Positions 8,099 through 17,469 of a stretch of DNA of 64,000 nt are shown in pieces. The notes under the pieces are model-generated. The model made no database searches. It worked only from the letters and a program-made list of their open reading frames with translations, and had not been told where the DNA came from. Location: contig NZ_LTAQ01000001.1 of NCBI RefSeq assembly GCF_001590835.1, positions 824,622-888,621 of the forward strand, written 5' to 3'. Position 1 is the first letter of the stretch; each line of letters opens with the position of its first letter. The translations under genes and the position numbers were made by a program. Source of the DNA: Bacillus gaemokensis (lineage in GTDB: Bacteria > Bacillota > Bacilli > Bacillales > Bacillaceae_G).

Positions 8099-9184
8099 TT
8101 AGTTAAATGTAATATTATGTACAGTTTCTTTATCTAGACGTTTGATAACTTCTACAATAAGTTTCACTGCATTTTCATAATCATCACGGTGTAGCATTGC
8201 CGCATGAGAGTGAATGTAGCGAGTTGCAATTGTAATTGCCATAGACGGGATTCCGTTTACAGAAACGTGAATTGCTCCTGCGTCTGTTCCGCCACCAGGT
8301 ACGAAATCATATTGATATGGAATTTTTAATTCATCCGCAACATCAATTACGAATTCACGAAGACCTGTATGTCCAATTACAGATGCATCATATAAAATGA
8401 TTTGTGGTCCATCGCCCATTTTACTTTGCGCTTCTTTATCTGTTACTCCTGGTGTATCACCAGCAATACCAACATCTACTGCAAACGCGATGTCTGGTTT
8501 AATATAATGTGCAGATGTTTTCGCGCCGCGAAGACCTACTTCTTCTTGTACAGTTCCAACACCATAAACAACGTTTGGATGCTTCTCATCTTTTAATTGT
8601 TTTAATACATCAATTGCAATTGCACAACCAATACGGTTATCCCAGGCTTTTGCAAGCAACATCTTTTCATTATTCATCACTTGGAATTCAAAATACGGTA
8701 CAACTTGATCCCCTGGTCGTATGCCCCATTCCATCGCTTCTTCTTTACTAGAAGCACCGATATCAATGAACATGTCTTTAATATCAACCGGCTTTTTACG
8801 AACTTCTGCTGGTAAAATATGCGGTGGTTTTGAACCGATTATACCTGTTACATCCCCTTTGCGCGTTACAATTGTTACACGCTGTGCAAGCATAACTTGT
8901 GACCACCAGCCACCAACCGTTTGAAAACGAAGAAAACCTTTGTCATCAATTTGCGTAATCATAAAGCCAACTTCATCTAAATGGCCAGCTACCATGATTT
9001 TCGGACCGTTTTCTTCCCCTACTTTTTTCGCAACTAAACTTCCTAAATTATCTGTAGAAATTTCACTTGCAAACGGTTCGATATACTTCTTCATTACTTC
9101 ACGTGGTTCGCGTTCGTTACCTGCAATGCCACGTGCATCTGTTAATTCTTTTAGCATTGTCAATGTCGCGTCTAATTTTGTCAT
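8099..9184 (-). CDS. ysdC: M42-family aminopeptidase (YsdC-like, glutamyl aminopeptidase type)
   Basis: A 361-residue di-metal aminopeptidase, cytoplasmic, expected to form large tetrahedral oligomers that trim peptides. Metal-binding motifs are visible: [13 protein letters not shown] (His and catalytic Asp), [32 protein letters not shown] (Glu pair), [12 protein letters not shown] and [15 protein letters not shown] (final His). Translation could begin at a GTG at 9191-9193, but AAGGAGGG sits at the right distance from the ATG at 9182-9184. The gene is single, ended by the terminator shared with the TetR gene. Confidence 0.92.
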   Translation of the reverse strand: MTKLDATLTMLKELTDARGIAGNEREPREVMKKYIEPFASEISTDNLGSLVAKKVGEENGPKIMVAGHLDEVGFMITQIDDKGFLRFQTVGGWWSQVMLAQRVTIVTRKGDVTGIIGSKPPHILPAEVRKKPVDIKDMFIDIGASSKEEAMEWGIRPGDQVVPYFEFQVMNNEKMLLAKAWDNRIGCAIAIDVLKQLKDEKHPNVVYGVGTVQEEVGLRGAKTSAHYIKPDIAFAVDVGIAGDTPGVTDKEAQSKMGDGPQIILYDASVIGHTGLREFVIDVADELKIPYQYDFVPGGGTDAGAIHVSVNGIPSMAITIATRYIHSHAAMLHRDDYENAVKLIVEVIKRLDKETVHNITFN

Positions 9185-9253
9185 TGCCAACACCCTCCTT
9201 TTTCTTCAGTCACTTTATTATACAAAAGCAAATTGAAATATTCAAAAATCAAC

Positions 9254-9745
9254 TTAGTATCCTTGCGTTTGACGCTGATGATTCACTTCGTTTTTATCTA
9301 AATACGCTTTTTCAATTTCTTCTTGGCCAAATTCAAGAGCTTGTCCAAGGCGAAGGTAGCTTGTAAATAGTTCGATATAATTTGTAATAGACGGTTGATC
9401 TGTAAAGCGAATCACTTTCGCATATGTGTCTAAGAAAATTTCAACTTGTGTTTTATTCGTTTGTGCACATTTATAAAACAGGAAATTTTTATCGATTCCT
9501 AAGTCAATCCCAATTGATAAAATAAAATGTAATCCATCTACATATTCTTCAAGTATAACTTCACGCTCAGCTGCTGGCTTTTTACTCCAATATTTAAAGC
9601 AACGTGTTTCATTTGCCAGTTCTCCAATTTCAACAAGTAAAGCTAACATTTTTTCTTTCAGTAATTTTTTCGGTTGTAACTCATGTTCTTTCACAATACG
9701 GTCATCTAATTCTTTTTGTAATTTAAATAGTTGTAGTAAATCCAT
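9254..9745 (-). CDS. Dimeric dUTPase (all-alpha NTP pyrophosphohydrolase)
   Basis: A 163-residue all-alpha protein of the dimeric dUTPase family, which turns dUTP into dUMP and keeps uracil out of DNA. The metal-binding motifs are LALLVEIGELANETRCFKYW (ExxE, about residues 32-51) and ILEEYVDGLHFILSIGID (EExxD, about residues 68-85). The ATG at 9743-9745 follows GGAGGAGGAATAG. It stands alone with a long upstream region. Related enzymes are common in Bacillus phages, but nothing else here looks phage-derived. Confidence 0.85.
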   Translation of the reverse strand: MDLLQLFKLQKELDDRIVKEHELQPKKLLKEKMLALLVEIGELANETRCFKYWSKKPAAEREVILEEYVDGLHFILSIGIDLGIDKNFLFYKCAQTNKTQVEIFLDTYAKVIRFTDQPSITNYIELFTSYLRLGQALEFGQEEIEKAYLDKNEVNHQRQTQGY

Positions 9746-10000
9746 TCTATTCTATTCCTCCTCCAACATCGCATAAAAAAACAATGTTGTTTCATCTCAT
9801 ATTAATTGTAATACTTATAAATCAAAATCCTCTATCTCTTATTAACAGGACAGCTTCCTATACCTCTATTAAATAGCTTGTCCCTAAAACATTAATACGT
9901 TTCATTCATTTTCTACATACGATGAACGTTGTATATCATCTTTCCATTATAGCAGTGTCGTTTCTACTAGGAAAGCCACCTTTCTGTATGATTGAACGAC
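9746..10000. other. Intergenic stretch upstream of the dUTPase gene
   Basis: About 255 AT-rich bases. It must contain the dUTPase promoter on the minus strand; I could not choose one confidently. No ORF with an RBS was seen. Confidence 0.4.
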
Positions 10001-10037
10001 AGTAAAAAAGCCAGAGGAAGCTCCTCCGACTTTTTAC
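10001..10037. terminator. Terminator of the alcohol dehydrogenase gene
   Basis: AGTAAAAAAG...GAGGA and TCCTC...CTTTTTACT form a long stem with two mismatches and a short loop. A- and T-runs allow use in both directions. Confidence 0.85.
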
Positions 10038-10065
10038 TATATATTCTTCTATATCGTTACAACTT

Positions 10066-11088
10066 TTATATTGATTTTGTCATATCCAGCACAACACGTC
10101 CATTAATCTTTCCTTCTTCCATTTCGGTAAAAATCTCATTAATTTCATGAAGGTGACGTGTTTCTATAATTGCTTTCACCTTTCCTTCTGCACCAAATTG
10201 GAGTGCTTCTTGTAAGTCTTTACGTGTTCCAACGATAGAGCCCACAATTTTCACCGCGTTTAGTACGGTATCAAAGATCGGCACTTCCATCATTTCTGGT
10301 GGTAAGCCTACCGCTACACATGAACCGCCGCGGCGAACTGCACGATACGCTTGATCAAATGCTGGTTTAGATACCGCTGTACAAATAGAAGCGTGTACGC
10401 CATTTACCTTTTCATGAATCCAAAGCGGAGCATCCTCTTTTAATGGATTTACAACTAAATCTGCACCGAGTTCTTTTGCGAGTTCAAGTTTTTCATCAAC
10501 TGTATCAACCGCTACTACGTGTAATCCCATCGCTTTTGCATACTGCATCGCTAAATGACCTAACCCACCAATTCCAAAAATCGCTACCCATTGTCCGGGT
10601 TTCGCTTCTGATACTTTTAATGCCTTGTAAGTTGTAACACCTGCGCAAAATAAAGGAGCCGCCTCCACAGAACTTAAGTTTTCTGGTACTTTCACGACAT
10701 AATCAGCTGCTGCGATGCAATACTCTGCATAACCCCCATCAACGGAGTAACCGGCATTATGCTGATCCAAACAAAGTGTTTCACGACCGGATAAACAGTA
10801 TTCACAATGTCCACATGCTGAATATAACCATGGTACACCAACGCGATCCCCTATTTTAAGATGAGTAACCCCCTCACCTACTTCTTCCACAATCCCAACA
10901 CCTTCATGCCCTGGAATTAATGGCAGTTTCGGCTTTACTGGCCAATCACCGTGCGCTGCATGTAAATCTGTATGGCAAACACCACATGCTTGAATATGTA
11001 CAAGCACCTCATTCATTCCTGCTTTTGGCCTTGGGACATCCTTTACCTCTAATTTCTCTCTAAATTGGTTTACGACAGCTGCTTTCAA
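10066..11088 (-). CDS. adhP: Zinc-dependent alcohol dehydrogenase
   Basis: A 340-residue NAD-dependent MDR-family alcohol dehydrogenase for primary alcohols and aldehydes. Catalytic zinc ligands are Cys38 (ACGVCHTD) and His61 (GHEGVG); the structural zinc is held by Cys92, Cys95, Cys98 and Cys106. The Rossmann motif GIGGLGHLA follows near residue 173 and [18 protein letters not shown] supports NAD binding. The ATG at 11086-11088 follows GGAGG. A likely promoter and a cre-like site lie upstream, so carbon control is plausible. The 3' end of a second copy of this gene lies just upstream. Confidence 0.93.
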   Translation of the reverse strand: MKAAVVNQFREKLEVKDVPRPKAGMNEVLVHIQACGVCHTDLHAAHGDWPVKPKLPLIPGHEGVGIVEEVGEGVTHLKIGDRVGVPWLYSACGHCEYCLSGRETLCLDQHNAGYSVDGGYAEYCIAAADYVVKVPENLSSVEAAPLFCAGVTTYKALKVSEAKPGQWVAIFGIGGLGHLAMQYAKAMGLHVVAVDTVDEKLELAKELGADLVVNPLKEDAPLWIHEKVNGVHASICTAVSKPAFDQAYRAVRRGGSCVAVGLPPEMMEVPIFDTVLNAVKIVGSIVGTRKDLQEALQFGAEGKVKAIIETRHLHEINEIFTEMEEGKINGRVVLDMTKSI

Positions 11089-11113
11089 ATGAACTCCTCC
11101 CTCACTCGGTTTT

Positions 11114-11128
11114 TGAAAAGGTTTTCAT
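11114..11128. promoter_or_regulatory. cre-like palindrome downstream of the adhP promoter
   Basis: TGAAAA-GG-TTTTCA differs from the CcpA cre consensus (WTGNAANCGNWNNCW) at one central base. It starts about ten bases after the predicted transcription start, a typical roadblock position. Confidence 0.45.
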
Positions 11129-11145
11129 TTACATATTAGTACAAT

Positions 11146-11174
11146 GTTATACCTAAATCTACCATTTATTTAAA
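11146..11174 (-). promoter_or_regulatory. Likely sigma-A promoter of adhP
   Basis: On the minus strand TTTAAA, a 17-base spacer and TATAAC, about 58 bases before the start codon. The -35 match is moderate. Confidence 0.5.
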
Positions 11175-11248
11175 AATTTTCAAAAAAATCTATGTAATAT
11201 TATATCGAAAAAGCTAGAGGATTTTCCCATAGCTCTTGACACATTATA

Positions 11249-11319
11249 TTAAGATTCTTTTTTCATATCGATAACAATACGTCCGTTAATCTTTTCCTCT
11301 TCCATTTCGGTAAAAATAA
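11249..11319 (-). pseudogene. 3' relic of a second alcohol dehydrogenase gene
   Basis: The minus strand reads IFTEMEEEKINGRIVIDMKKES and then a TAA stop (complement of 11249-11251). This matches the C-terminus of the intact neighbour, [22 protein letters not shown], at most positions. Only about 22 codons remain; the rest is replaced by the rplT terminator. It points to an earlier tandem adh duplication followed by deletion. It is not translated on its own. Confidence 0.8.
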
Positions 11320-11354
11320 AAAAACCTCAGAAGAAAATTCTTCTAAGGTTTTTG
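11317..11354 (-). terminator. Terminator of the infC-rpmI-rplT operon
   Basis: AAAAACCT-C-AGAAGAA pairs with TTCT-A-AGGTTTTT; the minus strand ends in a U-run just after rplT. Confidence 0.9.
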
Positions 11355-11359
11355 AATAA

Positions 11360-11716
11360 TTAGTTTAAGTTGTTTTTTGCAACTGTTGCTAATTCAGCGA
11401 AAGCTTTTTCGTCATGAACAGCTAAGTCAGCAAGCATCTTGCGGTTAACTTCGATACCAGCAACTTTTAAACCGTGCATTAAACGGCTGTAAGAAAGACC
11501 GTTAATACGAGCAGCTGCGTTGATACGAGTGATCCATAATTTACGGAAGTCACGTTTCTTTTGACGACGGTCACGGAATGCATATAGTAAAGATTTCATA
11601 ACCTGTTGGTTAGCAACCTTAAATAATGTATTTTTAGAACCGTAGTAACCTTTTGCTAATTTTATAACTTTTTTACGACGTTTACGAGTAACCGTACCAC
11701 CTTTTACTCTTGGCAT
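11360..11716 (-). CDS. rplT: Ribosomal protein L20
   Basis: A 118-residue 23S rRNA-binding protein essential for early 50S assembly. The sequence is typical: [39 protein letters not shown], and the C-terminal RNA-binding domain [20 protein letters not shown]. It is the last gene of the infC-rpmI-rplT operon. In Bacillus, L20 binds the operon leader and represses its own operon; the leader here has the matching terminator. Confidence 0.98.
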   Translation of the reverse strand: MPRVKGGTVTRKRRKKVIKLAKGYYGSKNTLFKVANQQVMKSLLYAFRDRRQKKRDFRKLWITRINAAARINGLSYSRLMHGLKVAGIEVNRKMLADLAVHDEKAFAELATVAKNNLN

Positions 11717-11753
11717 AATATTACCTCCTATTTGTTCTATATATCAACCGAAC

Positions 11754-11954
11754 TTATTTTAAGTTGTCAAGCATTTGACGAATGCGTTTGAAGTCACCAG
11801 CGCTTACTACACCAGCTTTACGTAGTTTACGTTTAGCTTTTGTAGATTTGTTAGCGAATAAATGGCTTGTGTAAGCGTGTGAACGCTTAAGTTTACCAGA
11901 TCCAGTTTTTTTGAAACGCTTTGCAGCGCCGCGATGAGTTTTTTGTTTAGGCAT
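11754..11954 (-). CDS. rpmI: Ribosomal protein L35
   Basis: A 66-residue basic 50S subunit protein, with [20 protein letters not shown] at the start and family-typical length. It lies 21 bases after infC and 37 bases before rplT. The ATG at 11952-11954 follows GGAGGAAATACC. Confidence 0.98.
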
Positions 11955-11975
11955 AGGTATTTCCTCCTCTATCTA

Positions 11976-12491
11976 TTACTTATCGTTTTTCGGTGCTAAA
12001 ACTAAGAACATACTACGTCCTTCCATTTTAGGCTTAGATTCAATTGTACTAACTTCAGCACAAGCTTCTGAGAAGCGATCTAAAACACGTTGACCGATTT
12101 CTTTATGAGTAATGGCACGTCCTTTAAAGCGAATTGACGCTTTAACCTTGTCGCCTTTCTCTAAAAACTTGATAGCATTACGAAGTTTTGTGTTAAAGTC
12201 GTGTTCATCAATTGTTGGACTTAAACGAACTTCTTTCATGCTGATTACTTTTTGATTTTTGCGCTGCTCTTTTTCTTTCTTTTGTTGCTCAAAGCGGAAT
12301 TTACCGTAGTCCATAATGCGGCATACTGGCGGTTTCGCATTTGGAGCAACCAATACTAAATCAAGATTAAGATTTGCAGCTAAGTCTAAAGCGTCATTAC
12401 GAGACTTGATGCCAAGCTGATCACCATTTGCACCAACTAAACGTACTTCACGTGCACGAATTTGCTCGTTAATCATCATATCCTTGCTAAT
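11976..12491 (-). CDS. infC: Translation initiation factor IF-3, AUU start
   Basis: A 171-residue factor that binds the 30S subunit, discriminates initiator tRNA and codon, and prevents premature 50S joining. The N-domain ([21 protein letters not shown]) and C-domain ([20 protein letters not shown]) are intact, ending APKNDK. The start is the rare ATT at 12489-12491, placed eight bases after GGAGGT and giving [13 protein letters not shown] lets IF-3 regulate its own translation in bacteria. A longer reading from 12575 runs through the leader terminator and is rejected. Confidence 0.93.
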   Translation of the reverse strand: MSKDMMINEQIRAREVRLVGANGDQLGIKSRNDALDLAANLNLDLVLVAPNAKPPVCRIMDYGKFRFEQQKKEKEQRKNQKVISMKEVRLSPTIDEHDFNTKLRNAIKFLEKGDKVKASIRFKGRAITHKEIGQRVLDRFSEACAEVSTIESKPKMEGRSMFLVLAPKNDK

Positions 12492-12742
12492 AGTAAGCCA
12501 CCTCCAAGGTTTTCTCAGAACACGTTTTGTAGTCATAGAACCCGAACAAAAAAAGTGCGGGCATACGGCACCCACACTTGTAAGATCTTAAGTAAGAAAT
12601 ACATTTACCTGCTAACTGCGAATGCGTCAATCAGGTGAGAAGCGGGTGCTTCTACTTGTTCCACAAAACAATATTCTATTATCCTTGATGAGTTTACCAT
12701 AGGACATAACGTCTGTCAAGATGACGTGTTTTACTAACAACA
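12492..12742 (-). promoter_or_regulatory. L20-type leader of the infC operon
   Basis: A 250-base untranslated leader between a strong promoter and infC, with an intrinsic terminator in its downstream part. In Bacillus the L20 protein binds such a leader and promotes early termination. The L20-binding fold itself was not drawn in detail here. Confidence 0.75.
12547..12579 (-). terminator. Attenuator terminator in the infC leader
   Basis: On the minus strand AAGTGTGGG (complement of 12571-12579) pairs with CCCGCACTT (complement of 12553-12561), with T7 after it. Confidence 0.85.
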
Positions 12743-12748
12743 AGAAAT

Positions 12749-12777
12749 ATTGTAACAAACAACACGAATACATGCAA
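12749..12777 (-). promoter_or_regulatory. Promoter of the infC-rpmI-rplT operon
   Basis: TTGCAT (complement of 12772-12777), 17-base spacer, TACAAT (complement of 12749-12754). A close match to sigma-A. Confidence 0.75.
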
Positions 12778-12854
12778 TACTTTTTTACGAGAAGTATTGT
12801 ATGGTTATTATTTCTAGTTCTAGTCACCGTACTTGCGTATTACAAAATATAAGA

Positions 12855-12882
12855 AAAAGTCGCGGCATGCCGCGACTTTTTT
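12855..12882 (-). terminator. Terminator of thrS
   Basis: AAAAAGTCGCGGCA and TGCCGCGACTTTTT form a perfect self-complementary stem. It overlaps the last bases of the thrS stop codon. Confidence 0.92.
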
Positions 12883-14812
12883 AGCGTTTTCCTTCTACTT
12901 TAATCATATCAACAAACGCATCTAATGCGATTGTTTCTGATTTTTGTTCACCATATTTACGTACGTTTACGCCATTTTCAGTAACTTCATTGTCACCAAC
13001 TACAAGCATGTACGGAATTTTTTGCATTTGTGCTTCACGGATTTTATAACCAATTTTCTCTTCACGAGTATCTACTTCAACACGGATACCAGCACGTTGT
13101 AAGTCTTCCTGTACTTTCTTCGCATAGTCTAAGTGTACTTGCGGAGAAACTGGAATGACTTGTACTTGAACTGGCGCTAACCATGTTGGGAATGCACCTT
13201 TGTACTCTTCGATTAAGAAAGCAACGAAACGTTCCATAGTTGATACAACACCGCGGTGAATAACAACTGGACGATGAGGTTTACCATCTTCACCAACATA
13301 AGTTAATTCAAAGCGCTCTGGAAGTAAGAAGTCTAATTGTACAGTTGAAAGTGTTTCGTCTTTTCCAAGTGCAGTACGAACTTGAACATCAAGTTTCGGA
13401 CCATAGAATGCCGCTTCACCTTCAGCTTCATAGTAATCAAGACCCATTTCATCCATCGCTTCTTTTAACATAGATTGTGCTTTTTCCCACATTTGATCGT
13501 CATCAAAATACTTCTCAGTATCTTCTGGATCACGATAAGATAAACGGAATGAATAATCTTCTAAACCGAAGTCTTTGTATACTTCTAAAGTTAAGTTTAC
13601 AACACGTTTTAATTCTTCTTTAATTTGGTCTGGACGAACGAAAATATGTGCATCATTTAAAGTCATTCCGCGTACACGTTGTAATCCAGATAGTGCACCA
13701 GACATTTCATAGCGGTGCATCGTTCCAAGTTCCGCAATACGGATTGGTAATTCACGATAGCTGTGGATATCATTTTTATAAACCATCATATGGTGAGGAC
13801 AGTTCATTGGACGAAGCACTAATTGCTCATTATCCATTTCCATTGCTGGGAACATGCCATCTTGATAGTGATTCCAGTGACCAGAAGTTTCATACAGCTC
13901 TCTGCTTCCTAGTACTGGAGTATATACGTGGTCATATCCTAAGCTTGCTTCCTTATCAACAATGTAACGCTCGATAATACGACGAATTGTTGCACCTTTT
14001 GGTAACCAAAGTGGTAAACCTTGTCCTACTTTTTGACTATTTGTAAATAGCTTTAACTCTTTACCTAATTTACGGTGGTCACGCTCTTTCGCTTCTTCAA
14101 GCATACGCAAGTGCTCATCTAATTCTGCTTTTTTCACGAATGCAGTACCGTAAATACGTTGTAGCATTTTATTATTGCTATCGCCGCGCCAGTAAGCACC
14201 TGCAACGCTTAATAATTTAAATACTTTCATTTTTCCTGTAGTCGGAAGATGAACACCACGACAAAGGTCGAAGAATTCGCCTTGTTCATAAATAGAAATA
14301 ACTGCATCTTCTGGAAGATCGTTAATTAATTCTAATTTCAGCTCATCGCCGATTTCTTCGTAACGACGAAGCGCTTCTGCGCGTGGTACTTCATGACGAA
14401 CGATTTCTAAGTTCTCGTTCACAATCTTTTGCATTTCTTTTTCGATTTTCGGGAAGTCTTCAACTGTAATTGCTTCTTCCATATCGATATCGTAGTAGAA
14501 ACCATTTTCGATTACTGGACCGATACCAAGTTTCACATCTTTATATAAACGTTTTAACGCTTGTGCTAAAAGATGGGCTGTTGAGTGGCGTAAAATGTAT
14601 GAGCCATCTTCAGAATCTAATGTAATGATTGAAACTGCACCATCTTCTTCAATTGGTGTACGAAGATCAATCATCTCATCATTTAATTTACCAGCCACAG
14701 CTTTTTTCTTTAAGCCTGGGCTAATAGAAGCTGCGATTTCTTCAGTTGTTGTTCCTTTTGGAAACTCCTTCACAGCTCCATCAGGGAAAGTAATTTTAAC
14801 TACATCTGCCAT
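12881..14812 (-). CDS. thrS: Threonyl-tRNA synthetase
   Basis: A 643-residue class II synthetase. Domains in order: N-terminal TGS domain (about 1-65, [21 protein letters not shown]), editing domain with [15 protein letters not shown] and [17 protein letters not shown] (HxxxH and CxxxH), catalytic core with [13 protein letters not shown] (motif 2 region) and [20 protein letters not shown], then the anticodon-binding domain ([20 protein letters not shown]). A GTG lies one codon upstream; the ATG at 14810-14812, nine bases after GAGGAG, is preferred. A T-box leader controls it by tRNA-Thr charging. Some Bacillus carry a second copy, thrZ, not in this window. Confidence 0.98.
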   Translation of the reverse strand: MADVVKITFPDGAVKEFPKGTTTEEIAASISPGLKKKAVAGKLNDEMIDLRTPIEEDGAVSIITLDSEDGSYILRHSTAHLLAQALKRLYKDVKLGIGPVIENGFYYDIDMEEAITVEDFPKIEKEMQKIVNENLEIVRHEVPRAEALRRYEEIGDELKLELINDLPEDAVISIYEQGEFFDLCRGVHLPTTGKMKVFKLLSVAGAYWRGDSNNKMLQRIYGTAFVKKAELDEHLRMLEEAKERDHRKLGKELKLFTNSQKVGQGLPLWLPKGATIRRIIERYIVDKEASLGYDHVYTPVLGSRELYETSGHWNHYQDGMFPAMEMDNEQLVLRPMNCPHHMMVYKNDIHSYRELPIRIAELGTMHRYEMSGALSGLQRVRGMTLNDAHIFVRPDQIKEELKRVVNLTLEVYKDFGLEDYSFRLSYRDPEDTEKYFDDDQMWEKAQSMLKEAMDEMGLDYYEAEGEAAFYGPKLDVQVRTALGKDETLSTVQLDFLLPERFELTYVGEDGKPHRPVVIHRGVVSTMERFVAFLIEEYKGAFPTWLAPVQVQVIPVSPQVHLDYAKKVQEDLQRAGIRVEVDTREEKIGYKIREAQMQKIPYMLVVGDNEVTENGVNVRKYGEQKSETIALDAFVDMIKVEGKR

Positions 14813-14841
14813 CACTGGTCACTCCTCTTTTTCTCAAAATA

Positions 14842-14875
14842 AAAAACACTCATCCCGTAAAAAGGGACGAGTGTT
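14842..14875 (-). terminator. T-box regulatory terminator of thrS
   Basis: ACACTC-A-TCCC (14846-14856) pairs with GGGA-C-GAGTGT (14864-14874), followed on the minus strand by a U-run. Confidence 0.85.
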
Positions 14876-15108
14876 GAATTCGTGGTTCCACCCTTGTTCC
14901 AATTAACAAAACTGCTAATTGCTCAAGTTCAACATAACGGTGTTGTCCGTTAGCAATTACTAGAAAAAACGTTCACTGCTAAAGTTTAGAGGTGGTAAGT
15001 AATACACCCGTACTAGGAAGCTCACACCCTAAGGCTTCCCTCTCTGAGAATCGTAGCAAATTACTCTTGTCCTCATCGTGACATTTCAATATATTTCATT
15101 TATGTAGG
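14842..15108 (-). promoter_or_regulatory. T-box leader of thrS (tRNA-Thr)
   Basis: The T-box sequence AGGGTGGAACCACG is the complement of 14881-14894. An ACC codon (complement of 14994-14996) precedes ACCT, in the same relative position as the specifier in the pheS leader, and fits tRNA-Thr. The hairpin 14846-14875 with U-run is the competing terminator. Confidence 0.9.
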
Positions 15109-15119
15109 TAATTATATGC

Positions 15120-16001
15120 TCAAAAACTTAGAAAATCAAGGGCGTTCCCTTTATTTTTTAAATTTTTCACGTTGTGTTCAAATTCATGCAAAGCACATAA
15201 TTGAACTCGTTCTTGGAATACATTTCGAAGGGTAACAATCATATTATGATCTTGTTCTTTCGTATATAAATAAATCATTTTCGGTGAAATAGAAAGAAGC
15301 GGTGCGATTACTTTCGTATCAATGTATACATCTTTTTGAGCAATTAATTCTTCATCTATATATTGAACCAATCTTTCCTGTTTTAAACGTATCCCTTTTT
15401 CATCATAAAAAATAAAACTTTCATCGAACACAAGGTGCAAACAAGGTAATCTCGACTTCCGACTACTTACTTGCTGACGAAGCATTTCAATAAACATTTG
15501 ATATTCTTGCTCCATTTTATATTCGTCAATCGCCAATTCTGCCAGCCGTTCTACCATCTCCCTGTATGTGCGCAAACGAAAGCGAACATACGACGAGAAG
15601 GAAAATGACAATGGATCATTAAGCCAACCTTTTAATGAAGACATAACATGGTTTTCGATTTTATTACGTGTTAAATCACGAGCAATCCCTTTTCGTTTCC
15701 CCTTTAAAATCGCATGTGCCATATGTATAATTTGATGGCATTCTTCATGTTCTTCATAGAAAAACTTCTCTTTTAAGATGACACGAAGCCACTCGTTTTG
15801 CTTTATATTTACAATGAAATATAGAAGTACTGGTATCAAAACTTTCTCAATATAATGCGAATCACATATCGGTATATGAATAATAACCTTCTGCTCATAT
15901 AGGTAAACACTCGTTTCTTTATACGGCTCTTCCGTTCTCTTCATTAGTTGTTGATATACATACACAGCATCATTTTTTTCTTCGAAGCAAATTTCAATCA
16001 C
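15120..16001 (-). CDS. ytxC: YtxC-like protein, sporulation-associated
   Basis: A 293-residue protein matching the YtxC family by position (between thrS and dnaI) and sequence features, such as RFRLRTYREMVERLAELAIDEYKMEQEY and CALHEFEHNVKNL at the C-terminus. The start is a GTG at 15999-16001, about six bases after AAAGGGGGG; reading further upstream to an ATG at 16076 lacks an RBS. No catalytic motif is evident. Family members are described as sporulation proteins of unknown biochemical role. No signal peptide or membrane segment is clear. Confidence 0.8.
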   Translation of the reverse strand: MIEICFEEKNDAVYVYQQLMKRTEEPYKETSVYLYEQKVIIHIPICDSHYIEKVLIPVLLYFIVNIKQNEWLRVILKEKFFYEEHEECHQIIHMAHAILKGKRKGIARDLTRNKIENHVMSSLKGWLNDPLSFSFSSYVRFRLRTYREMVERLAELAIDEYKMEQEYQMFIEMLRQQVSSRKSRLPCLHLVFDESFIFYDEKGIRLKQERLVQYIDEELIAQKDVYIDTKVIAPLLSISPKMIYLYTKEQDHNMIVTLRNVFQERVQLCALHEFEHNVKNLKNKGNALDFLSF

Positions 16002-16188
16002 TCTTGTCCCCCCTTTTATCCCCGCTCTAAAGGACAGTAATCTCTTACCAAAAAATAAGTAAGACACAAATCCCATAAGAGTCCGATTCGTGAAGCCTCA
16101 CTCTAAGTAGAAATAAATCACCTATCACTGAAAGTCTTCACTCGATATTTCTTGCTAATTTTATATATATTAAGGGGGGGAGAAAAAA

Positions 16189-16233
16189 ATGATACAAGCT
16201 CGTATGAATTTTCAGCGTAACGATACTATTTAA
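16189..16233 (+). CDS. 14-codon ORF with strong Shine-Dalgarno site, uncertain
   Basis: ATG at 16189 follows AAGGGGGGGAG by seven bases and the ORF reads MIQARMNFQRNDTI then TAA. It lies 40 bases before the broken DUF4177 gene on the same strand, so it could be a leader peptide or the decayed start of something longer. The RBS is the only evidence. Confidence 0.3.
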   Translation: MIQARMNFQRNDTI

Positions 16234-16273
16234 TTGTAAAATTTAACCATTAAGTTATTGAAGGCGGGATACA

Positions 16274-16470
16274 ATGTTCGAATATAAGTTTGTAACAATC
16301 AAACTAAAACCAGGTTTTATTAGATCTACACCTGCAGAACATTACCAAGAAATTATTACAAAGTATACGAAAGAAGACTGAAGATTCGTACAAGTTTTCT
16401 CCCCTGGAATAGCTGGCAAGGACGCCCCGAATATTTCGATCTCATTTTCGAAAAGAAACAAACACTATAA
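16274..16470 (+). pseudogene. Broken DUF4177-family gene (stop and frameshift)
   Basis: From the ATG at 16274 the frame reads MFEYKFVTIKLKPGFIRST and continues to codon 35. Codon 36 is TGA (16379-16381) where the family has Trp (the usual motif is EGWRLVQ-like; here ED-stop-RFVQVFSP). Further on, the reading must shift frame near 16420-16430 to give EYFDLIFEKKQTL and a TAA at 16468. Two independent lesions in about 65 codons make it a pseudogene. The RBS (GGCGGG) is still visible. Function of the family is unknown. Confidence 0.75.
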
Positions 16471-16471
16471 C

Positions 16472-16504
16472 AAAAAAAGAGCAAGCATAGCGCTTGCTCT
16501 TTAC
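16472..16504. terminator. Terminator at the dnaI end, bidirectional
   Basis: AAAGAGCAAGC (16477-16487) pairs with GCTTGCTCTTT (16492-16502), with A-run to the left for the minus-strand dnaI transcript. It overlaps the dnaI stop codon. Confidence 0.9.
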
Positions 16505-17436
16505 GTATGGCGGCGATTTTTCCCACCAATTGAAACTGGCTTCGCCAAGTATCTAATACGTTCCATAATACGGGCCGCTTTCATTTCTTCTGCTTCCCCA
16601 CGTTGTGTATATGTTAAATGATGTTCTAATTGTTTAAAATCAAAGTTAGATGTGAAGAACGTCGGTAAGTTTTCCAACATACGGAATTGCAGTATAGCAC
16701 CTAGGACATCATCACGTACAAAGCTAGACATCGCCTCCGCTCCAATATCATCTAACATCAATACTGGAACATACTTTACCGCATCAATCTTCTCACTAAT
16801 CGTATTATTTTGGATAGAACTTTTAATTTCACGTAAAAACTCTGGTAAGTATACGATCATTGAACTTACTTTTCGTAGCGCCAGTTCATTAGCAATTGCA
16901 CCTAAAACAAACGTTTTCCCAACGCCAAACGGTCCATGGAAGTACAACGCTTGTACTTTTTCCCCTGGCTTATACGCACTTAAAAATTCATTCGCAGCGC
17001 GGATTGCCTCAAAACGGTTTCCATCGGATAAATCAAGCGAAGACATAGAAGCCTGCAATATATCTTTTGGCATATATACACTTTGAATCAGCTTCTCTTG
17101 TTTCTTTCTTTCGTCGTAAGCTACTTTTCGTACGCAACGATCATATTGAATGTCAATCATCTTACCTTGAATAACCAATTTTGGTTCATACCCTTGAATC
17201 ATATTTTTACATGATTCCAAGTTCGGACAATCTCCGCACCCAACACTTTGTCCAATGTATTCATACAGTTTCACAAGACTTCGTTCTATCATAGAAGTTG
17301 TTACTTCACCTTTATGTTCCTCAATAAACTCTTTCACACGCGGGTGTGCCATAACTTCCGCTTTTAACACTTCATATCTATTTTTAAAATTTTCATTCTG
17401 CATCAACTTTGCAAATGAATTTTGAATATGCTCCAT
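16501..17436 (-). CDS. dnaI: Primosomal protein DnaI (helicase loader)
   Basis: A 311-residue AAA+ ATPase that loads the DnaC replicative helicase at oriC and at PriA-restarted forks. The N-terminal zinc-binding part (CGDCPNLESCKNMIQ, about residues 80-95) binds the helicase; the AAA+ core has Walker A GPFGVGKT (about 169-176), Walker B VLMLDDIG and the sensor region TFFTSNFDF. It overlaps no gene but follows dnaB by 33 bases in the dnaB-dnaI operon; nrdR lies upstream of dnaB with a terminator between. The ATG follows GAGGTGAAAG. Confidence 0.97.
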   Translation of the reverse strand: MEHIQNSFAKLMQNENFKNRYEVLKAEVMAHPRVKEFIEEHKGEVTTSMIERSLVKLYEYIGQSVGCGDCPNLESCKNMIQGYEPKLVIQGKMIDIQYDRCVRKVAYDERKKQEKLIQSVYMPKDILQASMSSLDLSDGNRFEAIRAANEFLSAYKPGEKVQALYFHGPFGVGKTFVLGAIANELALRKVSSMIVYLPEFLREIKSSIQNNTISEKIDAVKYVPVLMLDDIGAEAMSSFVRDDVLGAILQFRMLENLPTFFTSNFDFKQLEHHLTYTQRGEAEEMKAARIMERIRYLAKPVSIGGKNRRHT

Positions 17437-17469
17437 TCTTTCACCTCAAAGAGCGTTCATTCTCTTTTA

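Noticed and set aside
12627-12827. Open frame upstream of infC
   Set aside because: It covers the infC promoter and leader; no RBS and unusual composition.
16379-16381. TGA in the DUF4177 frame read as selenocysteine or Trp
   Set aside because: A further frameshift in the same gene shows decay, and the selenoprotein machinery is not expected in Bacillus.
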